Assembly (NCBI GenBank): GCA_958430865.1
Contig: CAUDNR010004325.1
Location: forward strand, 7,427 to 35,184
DNA from: Entrophospora sp. SA101
Taxonomy: Eukaryota > Glomeromycota > Glomeromycetes > Entrophosporales > Entrophosporaceae
Direction: 5' to 3'
Length of the DNA stretch: 27,758 nucleotides
A program made the position numbers and the translations under genes. The stretch's first letter is position 1. Each line of letters begins with the position of its first letter. Below the pieces are notes generated by a model. The model made no database searches, had not been told where the DNA came from, and worked only from the letters and a program-made list of their open reading frames with translations. Shown piece after piece: positions 9,027 to 19,209 of this stretch.

Positions 9027-11400
9027 ATGTCCAAAGAAATCCATGAATACTTCAGTCGTAAATCATCAGATTGGAGAATAATTGATTTTTTGAACGAAAA
9101 TGACATTGAACCTTTCGAAAAAAAATAGATGCATACATCAAGTCTCTTAATAATATCATTGCCTTGGAGAAAGGGAAAAGATGCGAAAGAGCACTTACGC
9201 TTCTTGAGAAGTATAAGGAGAACCTTTCCTTGGATAACTACATGATTATTTTTCCTTTGGTTAAAAATATAGGTGGCGTGGTGGGGACCTTCTTGGTTCT
9301 TTATCATTCAAGACTTTTTGTTGAGCCACGAAACCAATGTAGGGGCACAAGTGACCTTCTCGGTTGTTTGATGTTCAAGGCTTCTTGCCGACCCAGAATT
9401 GGTCCTATCAGGGCACAGGTGACCTTCTTGGTTGTCTGATGTTTAAGGCTTCTTGCCGACTTGATGGGGTAGAAATGAAAAATCAGAACATGTGATTAAA
9501 AATGAATTTTACTAATTCACTTAGTTTTACGTCTGGGGTTCTAAACCAGATTTTTTTCTTGTTCGAAACTAGGAAAGGAATCGTACATCTCGCAACGAAA
9601 CTTTAATTAACTTTTACGGGGACTACGAGAATAATGGAACAATTTCAACTGGGGATTATGCAACAAATATACAACACATTAAACGCAAGAGTAGCACCTT
9701 AGAAATCGAAGAAAAAAACAGGTGAGAGCATAGTGATTAACTTCAAGGTCATTGTTGCATATGCTGATCTAATTTATGACTTTAGGGACGATCTCTTAGG
9801 CAGAAGAAAGTAGAGTCTTATGCTGAAAGTACAATAAGTTCAACGGAAACAAAAACAGATTTCGATTCTGATTATATGAAAACACACAAAAAGGCAAGTA
9901 ATTAATACCAACATATTTTTGTTTCTTTGAAACTTAATTATTGACATTCTTTTTTTTTTACAATCTACCAAATCTACAAATGTCAAAATCAAGGATGGCG
10001 TTCAAGAAAATTTGAATGAATGCAAGTATGATATGGGAACGATGGAATCCAATGATGATGATGATGATGATGATGTAAGTTTACATTAGATGGTAAAAGA
10101 TTTTTTATGAGAATTATACCTGAACGATGTTTGTTTTCCATTAGTTTCACATGTTTTCTTCCAACCCATATAACGAAACTGTGTTAACCACTCCACAAAA
10201 ACCTGTCCTTGGAGAACGTTCTATACAATATTTGGTCAAACATATTTCAGTAAATGTTAACAAGCAATGTGTGATAGTGAAAGCTGATCAGGTTGATGCA
10301 ATTCCAAAAGAAGTTCGTAGTTGGCTTATAAATGTACTATCGGTAAGTAAATATAAACCTCTTTCAGATGTTACGTCAAATCTATATTAAAAAATTTGTT
10401 TATTAGTCAGAAAAGAATACATTTGAGAATGCTATTACGGTTTCATTGAATCCCGAAAATTTGTTTCAGAAAGTCTGCAAAATTATTCTTTATGACTTGT
10501 GAGTATATTATTAGGATTCTACGTGTCATTTTCGTCACAACTGACTAATTCACCCTGTTTGAAAAATAGTTTCTTCATGACTAGTAAAGGTCCTTTGGAT
10601 CGTTATATTGAGGAAAGGAAATATATCGTGGATAAAATAGCTCCTTTATTTAAGGCAATTCAATCTGTTTACCGAGAATACACATTTGACTGGATTGAAG
10701 TGTAGGCTAACTGTATCAAGGATGCAAAAATGTTGTTTCCAGAATTTGATTTGACATTAAATAAAGTAGATGGAATTGGTTTCAAGGGTTGCAAGCAAAA
10801 AAGAAATAATATTCATCAAAGTGTCTGGAGGACCGGAGAATGCTGTTATAAATCATGTCAGAGAAGATACTGAAAAGCTCATAAAGGAAGCTATGTTTGG
10901 TTTGGTCTCCTTGTTTAGAAACTTTTTAGATAAAAATGCAAGAAATATATGTACCTACATGGTGCAATGCATCGGTAATGTACTTATTGTATTGTGTCGG
11001 CTTCTTTTGAATGTTATTAACCTTATTCTGGTTATTTTATGTTAGGTGATCGAATTACACTAAGTGAACTTCGTCTTAATAAGAAACATTTTTATAAAAT
11101 TTTGCAGATTAAGTCAGCAATGATACCATTCTCTTTTGAAGAAGACGAAAATTTCATGGAAATCTTTGAACTACTATATGCTTTGATGGTGTGTATTTTC
11201 TATGTATGTCATTAGATCTTCAGCCTGACTTTTATATTTTTATTCTCAGAATGGACTCAAAATCAAACAAGTGAGTTAAAGAAGTTAATGTTTTCTGATT
11301 CTATTAGTGGTATGCCAACAATTCGGGATTGGATCTGGCTCCCAAACACTATTTCAATGTGGGAAGCCACAGAAATAATTTATGAAGACTTGAACTGTTA
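9027..11400 (+). pseudogene. Decayed multi-exon gene, probably lineage-specific family
   Basis: A series of plus-strand exons is separated by good introns but broken by mutations. It starts at ATG 9027 (MSKEIHEYFSRKSSDWRIID); an A8 run near 9119-9126 lacks one base before the frame continues IDAYIKSLNNIIALEKGKRC. Later pieces are RNRTSRNETLINFYGDYENN (from 9573), RQKKVESYAESTISSTETKT (from 9786; does not join in phase), an acidic exon ending in an Asp run (to 10075), FHMFSSNPYNETVLTTPQKP (from 10146), SEKNTFENAITVSLNPENLF and KGPLDRYIEERKYIVDKIAP with an in-frame TAG at 10703. A one-base insertion follows near 10790 (frame resumes ASKKEIIFIKVSGGPENAVI), then DRITLSELRLNKKHFYKILQ and a last exon ending YEDLNC at 11400. 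No known domain is recognised. The intron after 9894 appears to use a GC donor (AAG|GCAAGT). Confidence 0.6.
9343..9460. repeat. Two direct 50-bp copies, 68-bp period
   Basis: GGGCAC...CTTCTTGCCGAC occurs at 9343-9392 and 9411-9460, separated by an 18-bp spacer. The copies differ at four positions, all transitions (A/G once, C/T three times). A poorer, partial third copy may lie upstream (GGGGACCTTCTTGGTT near 9283). The repeat sits between the first and second exon pieces of the decayed gene and has higher GC than its surroundings, which suggests an insertion into the original first intron. Confidence 0.6.
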
Positions 11401-11473
11401 GTCTGTTTTATTCTATGAACTTTAACAAAAACTATTTTAGTAATATATATGAAAAATTCGATGCCGATCATCA

Positions 11474-11719
11474 AAATTTACTATGTTTTTGCAGTAGAAA
11501 TAAATTTTTGTGACATGTCCTACGACTGATATGTAAACTCGATAAGTTGGCCAAAATTTTCACCCCACTTTCTTAATATTTAAGTAATTTAATTCGATAA
11601 GTCGGTCATATGAGCTCACCACCACATGACCGACTTATCGAGTTTACATATTATTATGTAATATGAAAAATTTGCGTGTAACACGTCACTTTGGGGAGGG
11701 GGGGTAACATAGTAAATTT
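11474..11719. mobile_element. 246-bp inverted-repeat element with internal palindromes
   Basis: The outer ends are AAATTTACTATGTT (11474-11487) and its exact reverse complement AACATAGTAAATTT (11706-11719). Inside, TATGTAAACTCGATAAGTTGGCC (11530-11552) is mirrored by ATGACCGACTTATCGAGTTTACATA (ending 11650), and a third copy, TTCGATAAGTCGGTCAT (about 11593-11609), forms a tighter hairpin with the same right arm. There is no reading frame. This is a MITE-like foldback; a TA next to CTATGTT on both ends would fit Tc1/mariner targeting, but no unambiguous target duplication is seen. Confidence 0.6.
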
Positions 11720-11742
11720 GTTAAGCTTGTGCAACTTTGAGG

Positions 11743-11867
11743 CTTAATTCCTCCATAACAACATGGCATATCAACAAATGAAGATGTAACTTTGTAAAGA
11801 AAGGTTTTAGCTTCAAAATTACATCTTGTTTTTTGGTCATGCATTTTAATTTTTGGAGGAGTTAAAG
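11743..11867. repeat. Imperfect hairpin repeat, possible MITE remnant
   Basis: CTTAATTCCTCCA (11743-11755) pairs with TGGAGGAGTTAAAG (11854-11867), and the inner AAGATGTAA (11781-11789) pairs perfectly with TTACATCTT (11819-11827). The arms are interrupted, so this looks like an older foldback element next to the 246-bp one. No coding potential is seen. The downstream 90 bp (GTAGGGACTAGGTGTCCTGC and following) is GC-richer and may belong to the same repeat. Confidence 0.4.
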
Positions 11868-11869
11868 AA

Positions 11870-12285
11870 TCTGCAAGACCAATGAAAGTTGTAGGGACTA
11901 GGTGTCCTGCACTGTAGTAGTAGTGGGTTACATTTGACCCCTGTAGTTACGCAATGTAATCAGTATTATTTGGAGAAAGATTAAATTATGATGTAAATAT
12001 ATAAATCTTTTTATTTTGTTAATATTATTATTAATTTAATATAGACAAGAATATAGATCAGACAGTGTGAATATAGTATGAGAAAAACATACATCACAAT
12101 AAATAGATGTTCAGTGTTTTTGTTTCTTTTATCATCATATCTATTTGTCTTATTAACTCAATAGTAAATAAAATCAACATCCAAATTATATATAATTATA
12201 TAAATTATAAAATCATTATATTCTGTTTTGTCCTGATTTTATTTATTTAATAACAAATAAATTCATCTTAATTTTAATTAATAAT
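11870..12285. other. AT-rich downstream flank of RPS13
   Basis: This is the 3' flank of the minus-strand ribosomal protein gene. From about 11990 on it is almost entirely A/T with no sustained frame on either strand. It probably contains the RPS13 3' UTR and polyadenylation region; no specific signal can be fixed by eye. Confidence 0.4.
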
Positions 12286-12950
12286 TTAAGCAACTAATGC
12301 ACTTGCAGTTGAAGATTCACTATTAAAAAAAAAATTGGTTAGAAAATGAGTTAAGGTCTAACATAATCAATCAATTATCAAAACAAAATAAGAGCCAAAA
12401 TAAATTATTATCAATAAAATCATAAGGATACTATTTCCAATTTGGAGGAAGTTGACCAGCAAGTTTATAATATCTGGAGAGACGGTGAATCCTTGATTCA
12501 ATAAGAATTAAACGAAATTTGGCATCTTTGTCCTTACGATTACGTTCTAAATGTTTACGAACTGCAACTGCCTTTTTAATCAAATGATATAAATCCTCTG
12601 GAATTTCTGGTGCCAATCCTACATATTATTAATAATAATAGTAACATTACATATACATATATACATATAAAAATTATAAATAGCCAAATCATCTCAATAT
12701 TAATTAATTACCAACCATTTGATTTTAAGATACGAAGTATTTTATTTCCTGTAACATTTTTAACTTGAGCAATACCATGAGAGTCACGAAGTACAACACC
12801 AATTTGTGAAGGTGTCATGCCCTTTTTTGCAAGTTTAAAAATTTGTTCACACACATCATCGGGAGTAGTTTTCAACCAAGAAGGCGGTGTACGACGATAT
12901 GGTAAAGCTGAACTAGCTATACCTTTACCAGGTGCATGCATACGACCCAT
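12286..12950 (-). CDS. RPS13: 40S ribosomal protein uS15 (RPS13)
   Basis: Three exons, 12950..12716, 12618..12432 and 12319..12286, give 151 residues, the same length as the yeast protein. The sequence is a clear family match: [53 protein letters not shown] | [60 protein letters not shown] and the end [12 protein letters not shown]. uS15 is a small-subunit protein binding 18S rRNA (central domain) and needed for 40S maturation. Preserving [12 protein letters not shown] requires the first intron to start at an unusual GTTGGT (12715); a better-looking GTAATT begins 4 nt further and would shift the frame. The third exon codes for only 11 residues. Upstream (12951-13070) is a pyrimidine-rich stretch suitable for a ribosomal protein promoter/5' UTR. 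Confidence 0.97.
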
Positions 12951-13144
12951 TTTGATTTATTTATTTTTATTTATTATTTTTTGGATGCAGAAAAAAAAAT
13001 TTTTTTTACTAATTTTGTTAGGAAAGATCGACATTTCACAATGTTTCGACTAAATGTGTGGCAATAAAATTTACATATTAATATTAATATGCTAGAAAAT
13101 AGTAAGCAAGGAAATATAAAGCAATTGAAAGCCATAAAGTAACT

Positions 13145-13614
13145 TTAATTAAAAATTTTGGAAATTTGTTGTATAAACACCATATAAACAAGTGATAAAG
13201 CAAATCCGATTAACGCGCTACAAACAATTGGTTTTAATATTTTTTGTATTAGTATTAAGAGTCCAGAAGTTTCAATAGTTCTTGTATCTGCCAACTCTTT
13301 CTAACCGAAACAACGTAAGCACCAAAGTGTATTAAAAATAATATTGTAGCTCATAAATCTGTCATATATGTTTCGTTTAATCAACAATAATGAAATGATG
13401 CTTACCTTGATATTTTGGTTTTGTATTCCATTTTTCACCCGCCGAACTTTGTTTTACAGGATGACTTTCATAGTTTTGATAATAAGAATTGTTTACTGGC
13501 ATCACTTTTGTAATAACTATTAGATTCTGGAGGTGGCGGTGGCGGATATTGTGTTGGGTATTCCGGAGGTGGAGGTTGAGGATGTTCGTAATTTGAGTAA
13601 GCTTTATAACTCAT
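13145..13614 (-). CDS. Small proline-rich, C-terminally membrane-anchored protein; frame broken
   Basis: Two exons: 13614..13406 and 13296..13145. The first begins MSYKAYSNYEHPQPPPPEYP with PPPPPPESNSYY, but that frame stops after SKQFLLSKL. A one-base shift gives a frame that continues with the same Tyr/Asn-rich style (PVNNSYYQNYESHPVKQSSA, EKWNTKPKYQ) and splices in phase to ELADTRTIETSGLLILIQKI, then a membrane segment PIVCSALIGFALSLVYMVFI and a short tail ending SKIFN. Either a base is missing near 13500 (sequencing error or mutation) or the real protein starts at ATG 13502 (82 residues, MPVNNSYY...). A proline-rich cytosolic head with a C-terminal anchor is a common small endomembrane protein design; the family is not recognised. 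Confidence 0.45.
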
Positions 13615-14685
13615 TTATAGTTGTTTTGTATTTCTTTTGTTTAGGAAGATGATTTGAGAAAAAAAAATATCGAGAATGAAGGTTTATATCAATATATGGA
13701 AAATGTAAACATTTATACAATAAAGAAAAAAGAAATTTCCTATTTGTCATGTCATGATTTGTGCGAAATAGTATTACTGTCGATTATTTGTCCACGTTCA
13801 GATTCAATTTTAGCTTAAAATGCTATTAATTTTTTAAAAAAGTAAACAACAAAAATGTAAAAATATATGTCGTCTTGTGCCAGAACTCAAGTTATTATTT
13901 GCCAGAACTTCGGGTGTGCTATTATGTAAGTTTTGGGCAATTGATAGGCTGTAATTTTTTTTTTTTTTGCGTACATAATTTTGAAACTTTTGTCCGTAAA
14001 GCATATGCATATTTTCCCATATATCGATCGATGTATTCACTCATCTTCGTTTAAACCCTTATAGTCGATTACAGAATATGATAGAAGAGTCAATGGCTAA
14101 TATTTCATATCATTCATACAATAACTGCGCGAAAAATGAATGAATTGCCTTTTTACATAGTATTAAAAATCTCATATAAATCGTATAATTACTATAACTC
14201 ATTAAATCAATATCCCTACTATCTTTGATAAAAAACTAAATCGCAAAACTCGTTAATATTAGATCAGGATATGATATGAAGTATATAACTCCAATTATTG
14301 TGGTTTTGCTGGCAGTATTGATATAATGATTTTTGCCGTTATTATTAAAAATCTTTATGGTGTGAACATCAACTCACCATGCAGAAAAGGTCAGTAACTT
14401 GCTGCATCAGGCAACGTGTTTGCGTAATAGTATACGACTAACATTTCTATTCGCTATGGAAATTTTTTAAAAGTATATATAACTTCAAATTGATATATTG
14501 CAATTTCAAAAATTTTTTAATAGTATGGTATCAAAATTAATATCGATTTAAATTTTTATTATTAATATTAAATCAATATATATAAATATATATAATTGTT
14601 ATCAATCATCTTTTTTCATTCCATTGATTATTTCACAGCAACTTTAATCCCTTTGGTCTTCACACTGTCATCCAATTAATGAATA
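13615..14685. other. Intergenic stretch, nothing recognised
   Basis: This lies between the start of the proline-rich gene and the end of the NADH dehydrogenase gene, both minus-strand. Only short open frames occur (for example minus 13834-14040, Lys/Asn-rich, no recognisable features). No terminal repeats, tRNA-like folds or sustained coding were found. The promoter of the proline-rich gene and the 3' UTR of the NADH dehydrogenase gene must lie here. Confidence 0.35.
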
Positions 14686-17385
14686 TTAAAAACGACTAAT
14701 ATCTCTTCCAAATATTATTGTTATTAACCTAAAAATTATGTTTATCAACCAAAATAATTAAATTTTTTAAACAAAAAAAAAAAGGAATGAAGTTTTATTT
14801 TTGCTACTTACCAATACATGGGACTATTTTTAACGGCAGGGAAAATGATGATAATAATAAAAAATAAATTTAGTTGCACAATTTGTGTATTATTAAATTT
14901 TTTTGATTAATAATACTACTACTACTACTTACATTAACATTTTATTTCGTAAAGAAACCGTCATTGTAAGATATGAAGATCTCCAAAAAATCCATGCAAG
15001 AAAACCACTTTCTTTAATTTGTTTAGATACAGTTGTCATATCAACAAGAGCTATTTTATTTTTATTTTTTTAATGGTAATGAAAAAATGAGAGTTTCTTT
15101 TAATATATTCTAATCAATACTTTCAAATTCCAATTTTACACAAATCTTGGATTACCTTCTTTTTTACCAATATATGCCATACTGCCAAAATTTGTAAATT
15201 TAAAAGGTTTAACTCCAATAAGTGATCCACTATTTTTGGCAACTTGTGTTAAAGCTATATTATTATTAAGAAAAAAATAATAATTAAAACGATTGAAACT
15301 ATGCATTGAATCACATATACACATTTAACATTAGTAAAAAATTTACTTTTTCGTAAATAAAGAGCCTTTTGATTCGCAACTTGAGCAGTTGCAGGTAAAT
15401 CATAATCTTTAATGGATGCACAATCACCGAGAGCAAAACTAAAAAAGTGAGTGAGCGAGCAAGTGAGCAAGTGAGCAAATGAGTAAATGATTAAATAAAA
15501 GAATACAAAAAAATCGAATATAGATGAATTACACGTTATCAAATGGATAGCTGGATTCTTTATCCAATACCCTTAAAAATTCATCAGTTAATAACCGTTT
15601 TGCCGAACCATCTTTCATCACCTGATCAGACATTGATCGTGTCAAAGGATTTTCAGTGATTCCTGTTTTTATTTATATAAATTACCAACCAACCAATTAT
15701 CACTAATGATCATTTATCACCATCAATTATGTCGTCACCACCAATCAAATCCCTTATCAATATTACTAACCGGTAGCCCAGACTAACATTCCATAAGGAA
15801 CTTCGCCATCTTCTTTTATGACCATATGACGTTCTTTAACTTCCAATACGCTACGACCGGTTCTAATTTTTATACCTTTTCTCGTAAACTTTTTTGTCGC
15901 ATAGTCTCTAAGCGATTGATCAAAGGATCCAAGGATCTGTGGTGCAACATCGTAGACTGTCATTGTGACTGAATTTATTAGATCGGGATAAAGTCTTGCC
16001 ATATCTTCTGTGATGAAATCGTGCAACTCGGCACTGAATTCTATACCGGTAGGACCACCACCAACAATGGCAAAATGTAATAAACCCAAAGCCTCCTTTT
16101 CATTAACCATTGGTTGACTTGCGTGTTCGAAGCATTCGATGACACGTTGACGTATTCTACGAGCATCGGACACATCTTTTAAGAATAAGGCGTATTCGCC
16201 GACACCAGGTATACCAAATGTATTTGAATTTGCACCAACAGCTATTATCAATGTGTCATATTCAAGCTTGAATTTTTCTGTGTTACGTTCAAGATTTGAA
16301 GTACAGTAAAGTATTTGTTCCTTTAAATCTAAAATAGTTGTTTTGTTTTGTTTAATATATAATATATATTTGTATGTGTATTTTTTTTTTTTTAAAAAAA
16401 TAAAAACTGAATATTTAATTAATTATTAACATACCAACACGGTCAGCGTAAGCTTGATAATATTGTACCTTGGGTGAATATCTTCTTATAGGTTCCATTA
16501 TGCATCTAAATTCCAAAGTTCCAACCGATGATGAAGCAAGTAATGGTGTGCTGTATATGTGTGTTTGTGTATTTATGAATAATGTAAATTATATAGTTCA
16601 TAAAATCAAATGAAGATAAAAAATTTACTTACAAAACAAAATAATTTCTAAAATTTAATTTATAAATAAAATACAAATTAGTAATTAAGGACGGGGAATT
16701 GGAATTTTTTTTATGTATTACCTTGGAGAAATAACTATTACTTCGTGATGCTTCGTATCTATATCTCTGAGTAATTTATATCCTATAACAACAATGGATA
16801 ATATAAAAATTTTAGAAAGTAAAGATATCAAAAGGAAATTAAGAAAACATTTTTACCTGCCCATCCCGATCCTTTAAAAATTAAAGAATTTTGTGATAAA
16901 TACCAAAAATTTTAAAGAAATTAAAGATTGATTTCTTTATATGTATGTATATATATAACCTTACCAAGAATAACTAAGCGACCTAATAAGAAATCACAAA
17001 CAAATAAATGAACAAAGGAACATATTAAATTCTCGATTAAAATTTCTCTATTTTTGTTTATTTTTTACCTTGAGTTTTCCCCAAAGAAGTGATATATTTT
17101 TTATCAATTGCATGATCATTTATAATAAATTTATTTGATGGAAAAATCAAATCATCATATTTTTTATTACGATTATCATTAGTTTTCAAGTGAAATTTAC
17201 GATTATGGAAAATCGATGAAAAAATTGAATTTACAATTAGTTTTTGTTGTTGGGAAGTTGGGAAATTTTTATTATTTTTTTGAACCACTAAAATTATAAA
17301 ATAGATTCGTTTTAGCTCTTGATTCAATTAATTATAAACAATGATCACACTTACAAAAATAATTTATTGCTTTAACTGATTTCAT
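14686..17385 (-). CDS. Type-II (rotenone-insensitive) NADH:ubiquinone oxidoreductase, mitochondrial
   Basis: Fourteen exons: 17385..17355, 17287..17069, 16982..16965, 16871..16857, 16782..16722, 16647..16633, 16550..16435, 16328..15771, 15662..15533, 15438..15347, 15254..15156, 15050..14933, 14823..14812 and 14728..14686; 508 residues, usual for fungal NDH-2. The basic N-terminus (about 75 residues) fits a mitochondrial presequence. First dinucleotide fold GRLVILGSGWAGYKLLRDID (about 83-103), then ISPRNYFVFTPLLASSSVGT; second fold HFAIVGGGPTGIEFSAEL (about 244-261); FAD motif NVFALGDCASI (about 386); C-terminal membrane-binding helix ending FGRDISRF. NDH-2 transfers electrons from NADH via FAD to ubiquinone on the inner mitochondrial membrane without pumping protons. 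No EF-hand insert is seen, so Ca2+ control is unlikely. Exons of 18, 15, 15 and 12 nt are remarkable; each is needed to rebuild a conserved motif and all phases fit. Which membrane face it works on cannot be told. Confidence 0.93.
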
Positions 17386-17674
17386 TTTTTCTTTTATTTT
17401 ATTTTTTTTTTTAGAAAATATTATTTTGCATTCCTGATTAAATTTAAATGATTTATCGTCAATATAATATCACATTTTTATTATTATTATAGTATTTTGT
17501 ATATGAAGATAGGATTTGGCAATGTTTTATTGTAAAATGAATGATATTGTTATGATTTGGTGAACTTTAAAAAGAAAAAAAATAGAATCTTAAAATAACA
17601 AGAAAAATCATATGTTAAAAAAAAAAAACAATTATTATTGTTTGTGTTTTTATTTATTTCAGATATATCTATGT

Positions 17675-18595
17675 TTATGCTGCAGCATTAACCTTCAAAT
17701 CTTCTAATAAGCCATCTTTTAAATCAAAAACAAATCCATGAACTTGTATTTTATGTTTAGCAGATTTAACGAGATGATTTTCACTAATTTTTTCCACTTG
17801 TTTCACTACATTAGCTTTGACCAATTTATGTTGAACTTCGTCACTTCCGAAATGTGGATTAGAGAGAGAGAATTCACAGTTTACCGCCTCCAATTCACGT
17901 ATTCCTTCCAACCATTTTATTAGATTAGGATCAAGTTCTTGATTAAAACAATTGTTGGCCCCACCACAACCTGTATGACCTAAAGATGGATAAAAAAAGA
18001 TTTTATTTATTTGTCATTTTCATTATTTAAAAGTAGAATCGAATGATATTTTAAACTAAAATTTTTTATTATTTGTTTATTTACCACAAACAACAATGTG
18101 AGAAACTTTCAGAACTTTGACAGCATATTCTAACACTGACATGCAATTGGTGTCATCGGGTTTGAATTGATTTGCTACGTTACGATGCACAAATAATTCG
18201 CCAAATCCTGACTGAGTAATGAGTTCAGGTGAAACACGAGAATCAGCACATCCTATATAATGAATGAATGAATACCAGTAGATACTATTTTTATACAACT
18301 GTTGTAAAAATAAATTTAAACTTTACCAATCCAAAGAACTTCGGGGTGTTGTGTTTTAAGTTTGTCAAATAATTCTTTATCATTCTTATTTTTATCTTTT
18401 GACCATTTTTTGTTATTTTCAAGTAATTCGTTAATTTTGTTATCGCCTTTATTTTATTATTAAAGGTAGAAGAGTAGGATAAATTATGAATATTAGTTTG
18501 TAATCGTTATTAAGGAAAGTGAACAAACATTATTAAGAAAAATCTTTTATTTTAATTGAATAGTAGAATAATAAGATATATTATCTCATACCCAT
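17675..18595 (-). CDS. Beta-carbonic anhydrase
   Basis: Four exons: 18595..18592, 18446..18327, 18252..18085 and 17979..17675; 198 residues. Zn ligands are visible as Cys43 (in [13 protein letters not shown]), His99 and Cys102 (in [13 protein letters not shown]), with the Asp45-Arg47 dyad; this spacing matches class-beta enzymes. Other family segments are [32 protein letters not shown] and [16 protein letters not shown]. The enzyme interconverts CO2 and bicarbonate and in fungi supplies bicarbonate to carboxylases and CO2 sensing. There is no presequence ([18 protein letters not shown]), so it is probably cytosolic. The first coding exon holds only ATGG before a GTATGA donor; the reconstructed start matches the usual short N-terminus, but the tiny exon makes the start the least certain part. 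It follows the NADH dehydrogenase gene on the same strand, about 290 bp upstream of it. Confidence 0.93.
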
Positions 18596-18683
18596 GATTT
18601 TTATTATCGTTAAATTTTTTTTTTGAATTAATTTAAAGAGATTTTTTGTGTCCCTTTTATATGAAAACTTTTATCTGATAGTA

Positions 18684-18827
18684 TCAATATGGGGTCAAAC
18701 TGTCTATTATATCTTTATCAGATTTTTTATTAATATCCTTTTTATCTTGCCAAGTTAAACTTTTATATTTGTGTGAAACCTCCAATTTTCGAGCACGGCT
18801 TTTACGCTTTAACTTTTTTGTTAGGAT
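18684..18827 (-). CDS. Possible terminal exon of an unidentified basic protein
   Basis: After an acceptor CCAATAG the minus strand is open in phase 0 for 47 codons: ILTKKLKRKSRARKLEVSHK, YKSLTWQDKKDINKKSDKDI and IDSLTPY, then TGA. The composition (clustered Lys/Arg, then an acidic/basic mix) resembles nucleolar or ribosome-biogenesis proteins, but no family is recognised. A plausible upstream exon ends at a GTAAGC donor near 18895, though only one of its frames joins correctly and it cannot be verified. It lies just upstream of the carbonic anhydrase start on the same strand. Confidence 0.35.
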   Translation of the reverse strand: MLTKKLKRKSRARKLEVSHKYKSLTWQDKKDINKKSDKDIIDSLTPY

Positions 18828-19209
18828 CTATTGGTTAGATAATAATAATAATAATAAAGGTTTTCGAATAAAATAAATTAGGGCAAGGCTTACTCTTAAT
18901 ATCAACAACTTTTCTTGGCAACAGACCCAATAAAGAAAAGATGCAAGCACTAAATTTTACACAATAAACAACTATGGAATTTCGAATATTAATTTTCTTC
19001 ATTTCCCGTCTCTTATTAGATTAGTTGGATTTCAATTTCAACAATTAATGGTAAGAATTTAAATTACAAGTAGCGCCAATTTCTAAATAACAAGATTATC
19101 ATTCCTCACTAAACCAATATCGGTGATGTGTTATATCATCAACATATAAATTAATTCTCTGTATTTCCAAGGTTTAACATGTTCAATGTAAAAATGGGAT
19201 ATTTTTTAG

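Noticed and set aside
12817..13053. Plus-strand frame across RPS13 exon 1 and its 5' flank
   Set aside because: Antisense shadow of an unambiguous ribosomal protein gene.
13834..14040. 68-residue minus-strand frame
   Set aside because: Biased composition, no motif, no splice partners; probably chance.
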